NCBI GenBank assembly: GCA_028023455.1
Contig: JAQFVV010012400.1
Span: 16,609,490-16,673,489, forward strand
DNA length: 64,000 bases
Origin: Epiperipatus broadwayi
Lineage: Eukaryota; Onychophora; Udeonychophora; Euonychophora; Peripatidae
Direction: 5' to 3'
Shown: in pieces, positions 24,565-37,281 of the stretch
How the letters are laid out: the number at the start of each line of letters is the position of its first letter
Position numbering within the stretch: the first letter of the stretch is position 1
Translations under genes and position numbers: made by a program
The notes under the pieces: generated by a model
What the model was told of the DNA's origin: nothing
Database searches by the model: none
Seen by the model: only the letters and a program-made list of their open reading frames with translations

Positions 24565-27160
24565 AGAAAAAAAAATTGAAGAAATATATTAACATGAAAC
24601 TTTCATATTCAATATTTATTTCCAATTTTTTTAATCAATTACCAAACTGATGAAAAAATCTGCATCATCTCTGGACTTGTTTTTACGATTTAAGTATAAG
24701 AGAAAAGGAAATAGTATTTTCTAAATTACTTTAATCATATTTTACATATTGCTTTCTTACCGGTAATAAATAAATACGTATGTAATATAAAATTGAAAAT
24801 AAGAATATGAGAAAAATGTTATATTATCTGTGTAGATATAAAAATACGGTACTTATGAAAATAACTGCAATCTGTTTCCCCTTTTTTTTAAAAAAAAAAG
24901 TTCATTATATGCTTTATATAATATTTCAAGTATAATAATGCACTCGATAAATAATGCGTTAATATAATTTAAAAGAATATTCTATTATAGCACAGCGATA
25001 TGATTTACATATATATATCGATCCTAATTACAAGCAACACTTTTAATAGAATGCATATATCATTACACTATCCCACATTAATAAATATTAATCACTTAAG
25101 ATCTGAAACTTTTTGACTCACAATATACGTTAATTTTACATTAAATTTATCTAAGTAAGATCAATTTTCATACATTTTTTACTCATGTACTAGGCATATT
25201 TCTAAAATGTAATCGCTCAATGTTACTTATTTAAACATATAGCTCGAAATATTGGGAAAATTTTGAATAACTCAGCATTTTGATTGCACTATTATTCAAT
25301 TTAAGAATTATATCTAGTATATGCGTAATGAATATATTGGAATGTAATTTCGCAAATCATGTTTAGTTTTTGTTAATTAAATATATTTAATTTTTAATGT
25401 AAGGCTAAGTATATATCTGGGTCAAGAAGATACTAATTTTAGATCTTAAGAGTATTTAGTAATTATGTTGCTGTTGATGTTTGTTATATGAATAGATATA
25501 ATATCTATAAATAAGTTCAATATTGATATAATATTAGTAGTTGTGGATAATCTGAACCATTTGAGTAAGATGATTATTTGCATTTCCCCAATGTTGACTA
25601 AATAATGCTGATTGATTATAATCTTATTTAAAATATACATAAAATAATTAGAAGATTATCTAATTAATATAGAATTCATAAAGAAAAGTTTCATTTAGTA
25701 AGTGATAATAAACTTATGAAATTATGATATTTTCAATTTCCATATATATAGTATTTACCTTTTTTGAATACTAATAGACCAAACTATATGTCACAATTAT
25801 AATCATTCATTTTTCATTTCATAGACTAATAACATTACCATTTCAGTAGCATAAAAATTCTAATGATATCAATCATTTTAAATGGTAACTTAGTCATAAA
25901 TATTCTGACTAAAGCTTACAGATTGTTTTGGCATATATTGAATTGTTCAGATACATTTAGGCTTCTGTGAAATTTATTCTATTAACAATTTGTAAGGGTA
26001 TAGCTGCAATTTTAAGTAATATCTTGCAGTTTTAATTCTTGGGATTGCTGATTTTGAAGCGTTAACAAAATTAACTTCCCTTCTTTTAATTCACACAACC
26101 ATGCTTTTTTTTTTTTTACAGTCTTGCATCAATTCTTGCATAGTCTTTATTATTTTCCCTCATAAAAAATGTTATATTAACATGTATATTTCAATTTCTA
26201 TGCTACATGATATTAAAAATATGTCATGGTGCTTTTATTATTTTTTTTTAGGCAGGTCTGTGTAGTTTTGAATTTACTTTAGGGAGAAAAATATATACTG
26301 ATAAAAATATTGTTAATTAAAAATGATATTTATATGGATACTTTCATCTTACATAAGTAATTTATTAGTAATAATAAAAAGTCAAATGTCACATGACTTA
26401 TATATAGCTTGCACTTACAAATATGTAAAATTAAGAGCATACTAATTAGCTCTAAACAAGCTTTTTTTTTTTTTTATGATAAATGCTACTACAAGAGAAG
26501 GCATTCAAATCATTTTTATCTTGGATTTTCCCCATAAGCTGGAAAAAAAACTATAAATTTTTAATATTGTGAATTATACATATACAGAGTATTGCAATAT
26601 TAAAAACATTTTTATAAAACATAAATCCATTTGAAAAACCATATTTCTTATATTATTTTAAATGCTGCATATTCTATAACTCACAATTATATACATAATA
26701 AGGTATTCTGCTACCAATGAATATGAAAAAGATATCTTTTCTACTTTTATTTCACTATTAAATGAAATTAGTATTCATCTTTGAATAATAGAAAAAAGAA
26801 AATTAGTTTGCTGCTAATAAGTGAAAGTACCCCCCATGTTTTAGTACTGTTAGACTGTGTTATTGTTAAATTTGATAGTAAAATTAAAAAAATGAAATTT
26901 ATTTGCTACTAATAATTAATTGTAAGATATTACAAAATTTGAACCATATAATCCTCTTGTAATACTGAGCCAAATTACTATTTTTCAATACAAAATGTTT
27001 GTATGTATTTATATTATTTTATATTTGAAATTGCAGGTATGTAAATGGAGTTTTAGCAATACATTTACATTGTCTCTCATATATAAATATTCAGTGGAAT
27101 TGCTAAATTAATGATATGTATTTCTCAAGCTCTTCACAGATAATGTAAATCTATGGATAG
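24565..27160. other. No recognisable feature
   Basis: AT-rich sequence with poly-T runs at about 26106-26118 and 26462-26476. No gene or repeat boundary is supported. Confidence 0.5.
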
Positions 27161-27164
27161 TCAT

Positions 27165-27790
27165 CATCATTATCAACCATTATCAATCCACTGCAGGATG
27201 AAGATCTCTCCAAGTTTAATCAATCTTCTCCAATCTTTAGCTTCTCTTCTCCACATCACCCCTGCACACTTTCTTATTTCATCCATCCATCTCACATGTG
27301 GTCTCTTTCTGGGTCTTTTACAATCTCTTTGAATCCCGTTTAAAATTTCAATTGTCACTCTATTATCATCTCTTCTAACAATATGTCCAGCCCAACTCCA
27401 CTTCAATCTTTTAATTTTTTCAATGAGGTCAGTAACACCTGTTTGTTCTCTTACCCATACATTGTGTTTACGATCTCTTTTTGTTACTCCCAACATACAT
27501 CTCTCCATACTTCTTTGAGTGGTCTGAAGTCTCTGAATTGCTCTTCTATTAAGTGTCCAAGTCTCAGATCCAAAAGTAAGAACTGGTAAAACACATTTGT
27601 TAAAAACCTTCCTTCCTTTTAGTATCAAGTTATTTCTACCAAAAGCACTCCAACCAAGTTTAATTCTATGATTAATTTCCTCCATTATGTTTCCATCTGT
27701 ATTAATAATCTGACCAAGGTATTTGTAACTGTTAACTTCTTCTAATTCATCATAATCAATCTTTATTTTCATATTTTGAGCAAATCGATT
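27165..27790 (-). pseudogene. RTE-type LINE, 3' end with intact C-terminal frame, copy 4
   Basis: A 199-residue uninterrupted minus-strand frame (27772-27173) covers the region downstream of the RT palm. It contains EEVNSYKYLGQIINTDGN, then CVLPVLTFGSETWTLN, a basic segment RKHNVWVREQTG, LKWSWAGHIVRR, and a terminal RREAKDWRRLIKLGEIF. These are the standard post-RT motifs of RTE-clade endonuclease-RT proteins. The sequence ends with a GATGATGAT-like repeat at 27160-27180, the usual RTE 3' tail. Everything upstream of the YKYLG region is absent, as expected for 5' truncation during target-primed insertion. It is the best preserved RTE copy here, so probably the youngest. Confidence 0.9.
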
Positions 27791-27794
27791 AAAC

Positions 27795-30700
27795 GTATCT
27801 AATGCTATATAATATTTATTTTAAGAATATGCACATATATACTGAAATTAACAGGCACTTATATAATGTAAGTTGTAACGACTCTTCATTATAATCTCAA
27901 ATATGACTTTTAAGTCTCTTTCAAACACTTACTTCATAATATAAGGTTTGGATATTTTGGTTGTTCTAATTCAGAAAGTACACAATATCATCTTTGTTTA
28001 TCAAATGATACCCAATGTTATAAAGTAACCAGAAACTCCTAGAATAATTCAATCCCATTCTCTTACCTATATTCCTAGTATTAGATTTGCATTCTACATG
28101 TAATTATGTTACCTGATTAAATTTATTACTTATTATATGTTCTTTCATATGTTCTTTTTCTTTGTATCTTTTTTTTTCATTTGGAAAACTGATAACATAA
28201 TTTATTTACCTATGAGTAATCAAAGGTTATAAGATTTTTAAAAACTTTTGACATATTTATATCTGAATATACTTAATATAGTCCTATAAGATTTAAATAA
28301 TAATTCAAGCAACAATTTTATTTACAAAATAAAATTTGAAAAATGTGATAAAATAAATAATGCTTATAAATATAGTTTTCTTTACTTAATAATAATTAAA
28401 ATACCTTCCTGCAAAGGTAAGTGTAAAAAATACTATATTCTTTCTGGTTAATATTATTATAAATAATATAATTATTTTAGATCTTATATGAAATTCATAG
28501 CTAATTAATTTTTATAAATATTTGAATCCTCCTTATATTGGAATATCTTAAATGCTTTTCTTATTTCTCCATATGTTAATAATTTTCACAAACTGATATC
28601 TATGTGGGATGAGATACAATGGTTGGAGCAAAACAACCTTTAAAAGTACTTGTTTTATAATTCTTTTGTTTTATAATTCTCATCTCTTCAGAGAAACTCA
28701 AGGAAACTAAAATACCTGTAAAGAATATTTAAATTTCATCAATTAAATTTAATGAATACAGTATTTATATTCCATAGCATGTATTAAATTTCCAAACATT
28801 TATTTAAAGATTTTAAGTTTCTTATAGAACAAACACAGAAAAAATACACTTTAAACCCTTAACTATTTTCTGAAAATGAAAATATATGGAATATTAATCT
28901 ATTTTTTATGCTTGATATCATAACTGTATGCTAGGCTGCTTTCCCATAGTAGATTCATCTTAAATCAACACTAATACAAAATATCTATACTTAATACATA
29001 TATTTGTTTAGCTCATGTTCAGAATCATGAGTTATTCACAGTCCCCAGCAAAAATATTGCTAAATATATATTGGAATAATTTGTATGCAGGATATGTTAT
29101 CTGTAATCCACAGCAATTGGCATTAACCTTTTGCCTCATTGAATTATAAATTATTTTACTTTCTAGTGAATTTCATAATATATCCTCATTCTCTCCATTG
29201 AATGATTTTTCATACAATAAAACATAAGTACTATTTTAACCACTAGTGGATGAAGTAATAACTAAAACTTACAGACAACATAATACAGTATATTTATTTA
29301 CATATATCAATCATTCATATATTCACTTAAATATTTTAAATACTAAGCATGTACAAATAATAATTTATTATTCATACACAGTACATCTTGCATTTTTTAG
29401 ATTATTTCCAACTTTGCAATTTATATTATAATCTTGGTATTAATAAATAAATAAAAATTTTATCATAATAATTGCATTAATTCATTGATTCATTTTTTAA
29501 ATGGCAGTTGTAACAAAGTTTTAGATTAACATTATTTTTTTAACCTAAAAAACAAAACAAAAATGGTGAGCTGCAGGACAAAGTTATATGTTTGTCTTAA
29601 AATGGTGAACTATAAGTTTAACTTTATATTTTAAATATCTTTTTAAAAAATCCACAAATATAACTACTTTTATTGCCATTTTTAAATTTAAAAAATATAT
29701 TTACAAATGATGTGCTACATTTATATTGCGTAGGTAAAAAAAATCACAGTGATAGCCCAAAATTTTGCAGGTCAGCATGTTTTACGACTTGATGATGTGT
29801 ATATATGTGAAAAGTTGATATTGATTAGTCATGTCAGGATATAAGTGCATGACATCATAAACCATAAATTGTGAATTTATATTACTGATGAAAATGTCAC
29901 CAGAGTAATATGTCATAGCAGGAATAATACAAAAAGTACCTTAATTTTATCTAAACTTTATATGATTATTTGGGGGGGGGGGGGTCAAATCCTGGATTAT
30001 CTAAGATTTGAAAACTTTAATAAAAACTATTGTTTTAGATTCTGTCTGTATTATATGAAAGAGCATATTTTTTTGGATTTAAATTTTTATAGTAAGTAAA
30101 AAAAAAATCTTGTTCTTAAAAGATCAGTGGCAAGACATCATCAGCTGTTTGGTAGAAAGTATTTTGGTGAGAACTTTTCTAAACATTTGATAATTATAAA
30201 GCTTGCTGATTCCATTATTCAATCTATCAAACAAGCAATTTACATTTAACGATCCCCCCCCCCATAGCTGTTACCATCATTTTACAAATTAAAATATACA
30301 TTAGGATCAATGTTTTCTGTAATTTTTACTATCTATAGTTCATCTGTGCATTTTTTATTAAATAAAAATAACTAGTGCACCATTTGAAATAATAATACTT
30401 ATTTACTTAATTGATTTTACAATCAAGTATATAAGTAAAAATTTGTAATAAAAATTATAAAGATTTTAATTTCAAAAAAATTTTATTTGAATATTATCAT
30501 CCTATAAATCCATATGCATATATATATAGTTATTACATTCAATAGAATGCTAAAATTGTTTATAAAAATAAAATTATTGCATGATTTAAAAAACTAATAC
30601 ATGAAGAAATATGCTATTGAATTATAATTGTCACATACAATATTACATTTTTTCTATCTTTAAAATTTAACCATTCTGAATATATATGACCTGTATTTAT

Positions 30701-31010
30701 GGTGTTTCCATGCTTTAATATGATTTCATGCTCATCAGCATATCCAAATCACCTTTTCCTAAATGATTTCTTTGTTTATTTTTGTTAAATTCATCAAACT
30801 GAAATTTCATTCACAACTAATGCTAGTTGCCAAAAACATTCCGCCAATATCCAGTAATTTTGAAAGGTCCTGAAACTGTTCATTTTCCAATGAAAATGAT
30901 AACATCCACAAAAGTAGTTATCAATTTACATTTGATTTTTTTTTCACAGTGAATTTAAAATCATTATGTTGTCTTATTACAGACAATTTATCACTTAAAA
31001 TGGTTTTATA
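27795..31010. other. No recognisable gene; two rare G/C homopolymers
   Basis: AT-rich DNA with short open frames only. A run of 13 G lies at 29972-29984 and a run of 10 C at 30254-30263, conspicuous in this base composition. The sequence just left of 31020 may belong to the hAT transposase remnant. Confidence 0.45.
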
Positions 31011-31019
31011 TTTTAAGCA

Positions 31020-32110
31020 ATGAGACTCAACTTCTGTAATGCCATAATTAAAATCATAAACGGGAAACGCTGTTAACTCAAATGCTGTTCATTCTTGTAC
31101 TTCATTTTCAGGAAAACTTTTTTCCAAATGAAACATAACAAACTTATAAATATTAACATGGAACTTATGTAAACTTCAGTATTATTTTCCTGAGCTTTAT
31201 CAAGACTATTTTTTACTTCACTTCTCCATGGAACATTAGTTTGTTTGAGATATTGTTCTCTAAATTTATTAATTTTTTTCATGAACAAACTGAAATGTGT
31301 CAAGTGGTGTTAGATGATGCCATTAAAAAATTTTACATAATGCAGCAAGTTCTTCTAAAATTTTGTTCAAAATTCCCACGTTTGCTTGAAATTCAAGGTT
31401 TTCTAATTTTGTTAAACAAAACTTTGAAATGGAATCATTTACATCTTTGAAATATTTAATCAAAGAATTATAATCTCCAATTATTGCTTTAAGTACTGTC
31501 TAGATAACTACTTAACTTCATTTAAAGATTTAAAAGGAGTAGCTTCATTTTTGGAAGCTTCAGCAATGTCTTGAAAATTCACTTCATTTTGTTGTAGATC
31601 AAATTGTTCTCATTACAGCTTCAATCTCATTTACTATTTTAATTTCTTTGCAAGTATGTTGAACCAAATGCGATATTTTTTCTTTTAATTTTGCTGCTAC
31701 GCCATTTATTTTAATCAACATCTTGGATGCATCATCAGAAGTAAACATAACCATTTTTTTTGTAAATCAATATTATTGTTTGTATAAAATTCATTTATTG
31801 CTGATACAATTGAGTTCCATCACAAGTTTTCAATTGAATTATTTCATCAAAAATAGTTTGGTATTGGTTAGAATTTTTATATCCGAATTTAAAATATAAA
31901 AAATTTTCAAGTATTATTCCACTTTTCCCCAGTTACAAAATCATTTTGTTAGTCTCCATCATGACAGAAATTGCAAATTATACCACTTACCTTGCAGAAC
32001 ATAAATATTTCTTGTAATGGAATTCTTAATTTATTATTACTTTTTGAAGAATCTGTTTCTACATTTTCATTGAGTCATTCAGTTTTAAACTTTTTGCCCA
32101 TGCCATAGCT
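31020..32110 (-). pseudogene. hAT transposase remnant, minus strand (ZBED/KIAA1586-like)
   Basis: Read on the minus strand across several frame shifts, the order of motifs is that of a hAT transposase. A zinc-binding N-terminus comes first (GIICNFCHDGD, then NDFVTGEKW). Next are TIFDEIIQLKTCDGTQLYQQ and MVMFTSDDASKMLIKINGVA (the catalytic Asp-bearing SDDA-type motif), followed by AAKLKEKISHLVQHTCKEI. Later pieces include LEFQANVGILNKILEELAAL and KINKFREQYLKQTNVPWRSE. The last part is an open frame at 31303-31073. No terminal repeats or target duplication were found, so the element ends are unknown. Confidence 0.65.
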
Positions 32111-32114
32111 ACAA

Positions 32115-33725
32115 ATAAATCAAGTAAAAAAATAAATTTAACAATATAGCTTAAATAATATAGTATATAATATAATAATATAAAATGTATTATATAGTTT
32201 TATTTAATAAAACTAATGGGTTCTGATTTAGTTTGCGCATGGCCATTTGAAATCTAAAAACCACTGATTACACATCTAACTGATAAATGACACAAATATT
32301 AAATAAAAGTACTTTAAATTCATATTTTAGAAATTATAAGCTAGTAAAAATAATATGCTTTATTTTATTAGGGATTTTTTTTTTAATTTACCTTCATAAA
32401 ATATTTGAAATATGATGGTGCAATGTGCTGGAATTTGTGGGGAGGAAAAAGGATGGTTTGGCAGATACGAAGTATTGTCCAAAAGATGCAAAAGTCTGAT
32501 CAAACCAATTCTTATAATTTCCAAATACTAAAAGATTATACTATATGCCCATATGAAATAAAGCACATGATTTTTACTAGATTATAATTTCTAAAATATG
32601 AATTTAAAGTATTTTTATTCAATATTTATGTCATTTATTGTTTGTATGTATCAATAGTAGTTTTGGCCAGTCTTGAGATTTCAAAGTGGCCATGAGCACA
32701 AATTAAATTGGCACCAATTATTGTACCTATAATGCCTTATTGACAATGATAAATATTAATAAAAAATAGAAAGCTTACTCTCATAAAACATATAAAGGTA
32801 GAGAAAAGTATCCATAATTAAATGAAATACATGAGTCATACTGGAGAAAACTACGTATTCAGCACATGTGATATCAGTAAATTGTTCCAAAGTCAAGTAT
32901 AGTCATAAACACATAAGTAGAATGCAGTCTGATCATCTTTTTAAGTGCTATGGGTGCATCTTAGGGAGAACACTGATTAGGAATAGTTTGGGAGTAATTT
33001 ATAGTTTCAGCAGATTTTCTGTTTACTTAAGCAGACATATATTGTTTTATTGATATAAAACTTGATGAGTTATGATACTGAAGTTTCCAAGCAATTTATT
33101 ACATAATTGTAAAAGCTATTGTTTCAAGATTGTTGAATGGATTTAAAAACAATGTCAGTTCTGATTAATTTTCCTCTTCATATTCTTGGTGACAATTTCA
33201 CACTCTCTGACTCTTTTAATATAATATACCATCGAAGCATTCTTCTTTTTGATATTGGAAATTTCCTAGTATAAGCAAACAGTTAATTTTTAGTAAAAGA
33301 ATTTTAATTTTAACCTTTTCTCTAATTATCTTTATTTGGTTTCTTCCTGTAGTTTTATAGGAGCATTATTATATTTACTTAAACTTATTAAGAATATTTT
33401 AATGTATAACACTTTTTCTACTTAGTTTTTCATTTTCTATAATTGATTAGAGATTACCTTTCTAATATCTGGAGGAAGTCGTGTATAAATAATTTTATTA
33501 AATTTAAATCTAAAAAAATGAAACTTATCTTTTAATTAATTATGGCAAAAAATATGGATTTTTTTTATCATTCTCAGAGTTTGATTACCTAATTTTCCTA
33601 TGCACACACAAGTTTTGTTCTACTTGTGCATATTTTAATAGTTAATTATTACTGTTATTGTAAACAAATAAAATTATTATTTTATTTAAATTTAGATTAG
33701 TGTACTTAAATATAATAGCAACTTT
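32115..33725. other. No recognisable feature
   Basis: AT-rich sequence without a supported gene or repeat boundary. Confidence 0.5.
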
Positions 33726-33732
33726 TTTCGTA

Positions 33733-34103
33733 GTTATCAATAGATGCCCAGAAAGTTTGTGCATTTAAATCCTTATCTAATGCCTATTCATCCAATGTTC
33801 CCAGACTAATTTCTATCTTATAGCTGTCATCACTGAAGATCCTTATATTTGAGAGCATTGCATCTAGGCTTTTGGATTTAATGCATTCTTCTAGCAACTA
33901 TTTTCTATCTATTTATCCAACTATAAAGCAATAAACCCAAGTTGGAAACAATATTTTCAATCAAAGCTAATTGGCCTATATAGTCAGATAGATCTGGACT
34001 CAGTTCAATATCTATATATTTTGTTGTCTCTGATTTTTTATATAAATTATAGTTACCAACATCGTTTAGTTAGGGTTGATATTAAGTCACTAAAACATTG
34101 CTT
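33733..34103 (-). repeat. Foldback repeat family copy D, inverted relative to copy E
   Basis: The reverse complement aligns along its whole length with 37309-37660. Shared landmarks are the tail-like AATGTTTTAGTGACTTAA, TATAGGCCAATTAG, TTGATTGAAAATATT, GGGTTTATTGCTTTA, GAAATTAGTCTGGG, and AAATGCACAAACTTTCTGGG. It sits immediately upstream of the LINE, so the LINE is bracketed by long inverted repeats. Identity is roughly 70% by eye. Confidence 0.7.
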
Positions 34104-34114
34104 AAACACCATTT

Positions 34115-37100
34115 TTTCTCACACAAACTCTGGCATTTATTGATTACTATTGCTTGCATTATTGTATGGAGAGAATTTTTTATAACAGAAATGGTTAGTA
34201 ATAAGATGGAAAAAAGTAATAAAAGTAGAATGGATAGTGAAAGATGTGGATTGGAGAATAAATGATAAAAATAAGTTAGAAGAATATAAATAAAAATAAA
34301 AGAAATCATGGAACAGTTTGTTGGGGATGAATATAAGGACTGATCTGGTGAAATAGAAAAAAGTGGAATAAAAGTAACAGAAAAATGAGAAAAGAGAGTG
34401 GGAAAGCATGCAAAGAATATAAATGTGCTATTAAAAATTAAAAAAAAGTGAAAAAGATGTTAATATTAAATGGAAAAACTATTTTTTTAAAAAGAAGTTG
34501 GTTAAAATAGATAATTAGAGAGAGAGAGAATGAATTTAAATAGTACATTGGAGGATATTAATAAAAGTGGAAGAGATGGGAATAAAAAAATTTGTAAATA
34601 TATTAAAAGAAGAAATGTAGAGAAGAGAGAAATGGTATTACTAAATGATAAGGAAAAATAGTATAGCTCTAGAGAAGAATTAGAGACAATCTTAAATAAG
34701 TGTGTAATAGATATAGAAAAGATGTTAGATGTGAAGAGCAGAATGATAACAAATATAAAAGCATATAATAATGGAAATATTAATTTAACAGAAAATGAAT
34801 GAGGCAGGGGAAAAAATGAAAAAGTGGAAAGGCAAGAGGTTTAGATGGATGGGCAGCAGAGATAGAGATGGCGATGAATTTGGGAAATAGTGCAAAATTA
34901 AATCTATTACTATGTTTTAATAAGATAGCACAGAAGAGAGAATTTCCAAATAGCTAGAATATTACAAGAATAAGGCTATTTTTTAAAGGAAAGGTTAAGG
35001 ATCATAGAAAGATAAACAATTATAGGCTATTATTTGAATAAGATATTTATTTTATATAGCGCTATGTTGTATAAACTTATTAATAATTAGCCATTAAGTT
35101 AATGCGCATACACTTTGTGGATTTTAACTATAAATGAATACTCTCACTTTCCAAACACAAGATAAAGTCTTTGTGAAAAGATAGAATGAATGCATCTATC
35201 TTTTTGACCCAAACATTTACGTATGGGCAAATCTTAAGCATTTGGAAATGAGAGCGTGAAGATGTTAAGCAATCACTTTAAATTATTTTTCCTATGTCTT
35301 AATGAATGATGCTTGCAAAATTTTCTAGGATTTACGATACATCATTCTTATTTGAAATTAAACATATGTAAATAAGATATTTATTTTATAAAACTGTAAT
35401 ATTAATAATTAGCCATTAAGCTAGTGCACTTGCACTTTGTGAATTTTGACTATAAATGAGTACTCTCACTTTCCAAACACAAGATAAAGTCTTTGTGAAA
35501 AGATAGAATGAATCCATTATTTGAATCTATTATTTGAAGGAAAGAATAAGGTTCATAGAAAGATAAATAATTATAGATCAATAGTGGTAATGTCAGTGTT
35601 ATAAAATTTTGGCATGTATGAGTGCTGGAAGGATGGCAAAATGGAAGAAAATAATATGCCAAGGGGTTTTAGACAGAAGGCATATAGGAAATAGTTTATT
35701 TGTAGTCACACAATATATAGGTATGAGTAGGAATACAGGTAAACAGTTATATATTGTCTTTATAGGTATAGAGAAGGCATATACTAGAGTAAATAGATTG
35801 TGGGTAGGTTTAGTAAATTTGGGAATCAATGGAGCTTTAGTGGATCTTATTAAGAGATTGTATGAAAATAATTACATATTAATTATGAAATATAGAATCT
35901 GAGTTAAAAATGGGGTGGGACTAAGGCAAGGATGCCCTATGTCACCTATTTTGTTTTTGTTACATTTGAGAGAAATATAGGAAGCAATAGAAGGACTAGG
36001 AAGAAGAGTAGAAATACCATTACTAGGTGGAAAGGGTGTATATACATTATCAGGTTTTTTAATTTGTGGATGATATGCTTGTGAATAGAAAGTAGGGAAG
36101 AGATGTGATTAAATTTAGTGAATAAAAATCAAAAGTAATGATGATAAATGTTGGTGAAAGAGAAGAGAGAGAATTTTTATTGGGGGGTGTAAAGTTAAAT
36201 GTGGTGAATATGTATTGGGAATCATCTTCAGTAATCAGAAAAATTGCTTGGATGGATATGTGTTTTCAGGTAATATGTTGGAGTAAGTTGTTTGGAAGAG
36301 AGTGGCAGTAGCAGGATTAACTTATGGTAATTATGTTTTAGTAAAGGGATGTTATATTACTTAGAAAAAGTACAAAGAAGTAGGAAGATGTGCATTAGAT
36401 GCAGATGGGTGATCAGCAAAGAAGACAATTCAAGAAGAAATGGATGGTCATGTTTTTATATGAGAGATGCAAAAAGCAAAATGAAAATATGCAGTAAATT
36501 GCAATTTATGGATAATAAAAGAATAGTCAAATAGTATTTAATTGGGTTACAAATTAAGGGAAGGCAACAAGATGGGTGAGAAAGATAGTATGGTATGGAA
36601 AAGGTTTAGATAAAGACTATGTTGGTGTACTTATACAAAATGTGTGATGATTGTGTTAGGAGGATTGTTCAGTGTTATAGTGGCAAATAATGGGATAGAA
36701 GAGTAGATGCATTAATAAAAATAGGGAAATGGAGAGATGGAGAACTAGTATGGAGAGTAAAAAGACTGGATATATACAGAGTAAACAGAATATTGAGTGT
36801 GAGTTAATTTACAATAAATAGCAAGAAAAGTAGTTTACTGTTTAAGGCTCAAACATGATCATTAACAACAAGGGAATATATCATAATTGGAGAAATGTGT
36901 ATGACTTAGTTTGCAAGTTATGTAAGGAAGGCATGGAAAATATTAGACATTTTCTCATTGAATGTAAATGCTTACAAGCAGAGAGGGTGCAAAAAATGAA
37001 GTTGTGCGAGAATAAAATAAGCAAAATGATTATAAAGAAAATGGGTTCCTGTTTTTTATGCTGGATTTGGGAAAAATAAGAGGGATCTAGATATAAAGCC

Positions 37101-37262
37101 CTAGAGTGGATAAAGGTGATGTTGTGGAAATAGGGGTGGAGCAGGATAGAGAAGAATGTGGGAGAATCTTAGGTGAAAAGAGAAAGTAAAATGGCTAACA
37201 GGTTTTTCTGGGAATAGTGGCTGAGAGATTCCTTACTTTGATAAAGAAGAAGTCATAGTGCA
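34115..37262 (+). pseudogene. Non-LTR retrotransposon (LINE) with RT remnant, decayed
   Basis: The 5' side (34115-34185) starts with the foldback-family right arm (GGCATTTATTGATTACTATT, GTATGGAGAGAATTTTT). A Lys/Arg-rich decayed region follows, then an RT. RT motifs are a FKGKVKDHRKINNYR-like box, TQYIGMSRNTGKQLYIVFIG with EKAYTRV (35700-35790), GLVNLGINGALVDLIKRLYE, an RQGCPMSPILF-type box near 35918-35955, and FVDDMLV near 36060-36080 in place of YADD. The C-terminus (36855-37079) has CKLCKEGMENIRHFLIECKC, a CCHC-like finger typical of I/Jockey-group LINEs. Numerous stops and shifts are present, and a direct-repeat insert interrupts it at 35041-35516. Confidence 0.75.
35041..35516. repeat. 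Insert with about 150-bp direct terminal repeats inside the LINE
   Basis: Two direct copies, 35041-35195 and 35373-35516, share TAAGATATTTATTTTATA, TAATTAGCCATTAAG and CTCACTTTCCAAACACAAGA. They flank about 177 bp of unrelated sequence. LINE sequence resumes on both sides and is itself partly duplicated (CATAGAAAGATAAACAATTA on the left, CATAGAAAGATAAATAATTA on the right). The layout fits a miniature LTR element (TRIM) or an unequal-exchange duplication. No primer-binding site was recognised. Confidence 0.5.
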
Positions 37263-37281
37263 TCACATCTGCTTTTTCAAT

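Noticed and set aside
26100-26480. Poly-T runs as SINE tails
   Set aside because: No box B-like sequence or target duplication next to them.
27383-27589. Plus-strand frame opposite the RTE C-terminus
   Set aside because: Antisense shadow of the 199-residue minus-strand RTE frame.
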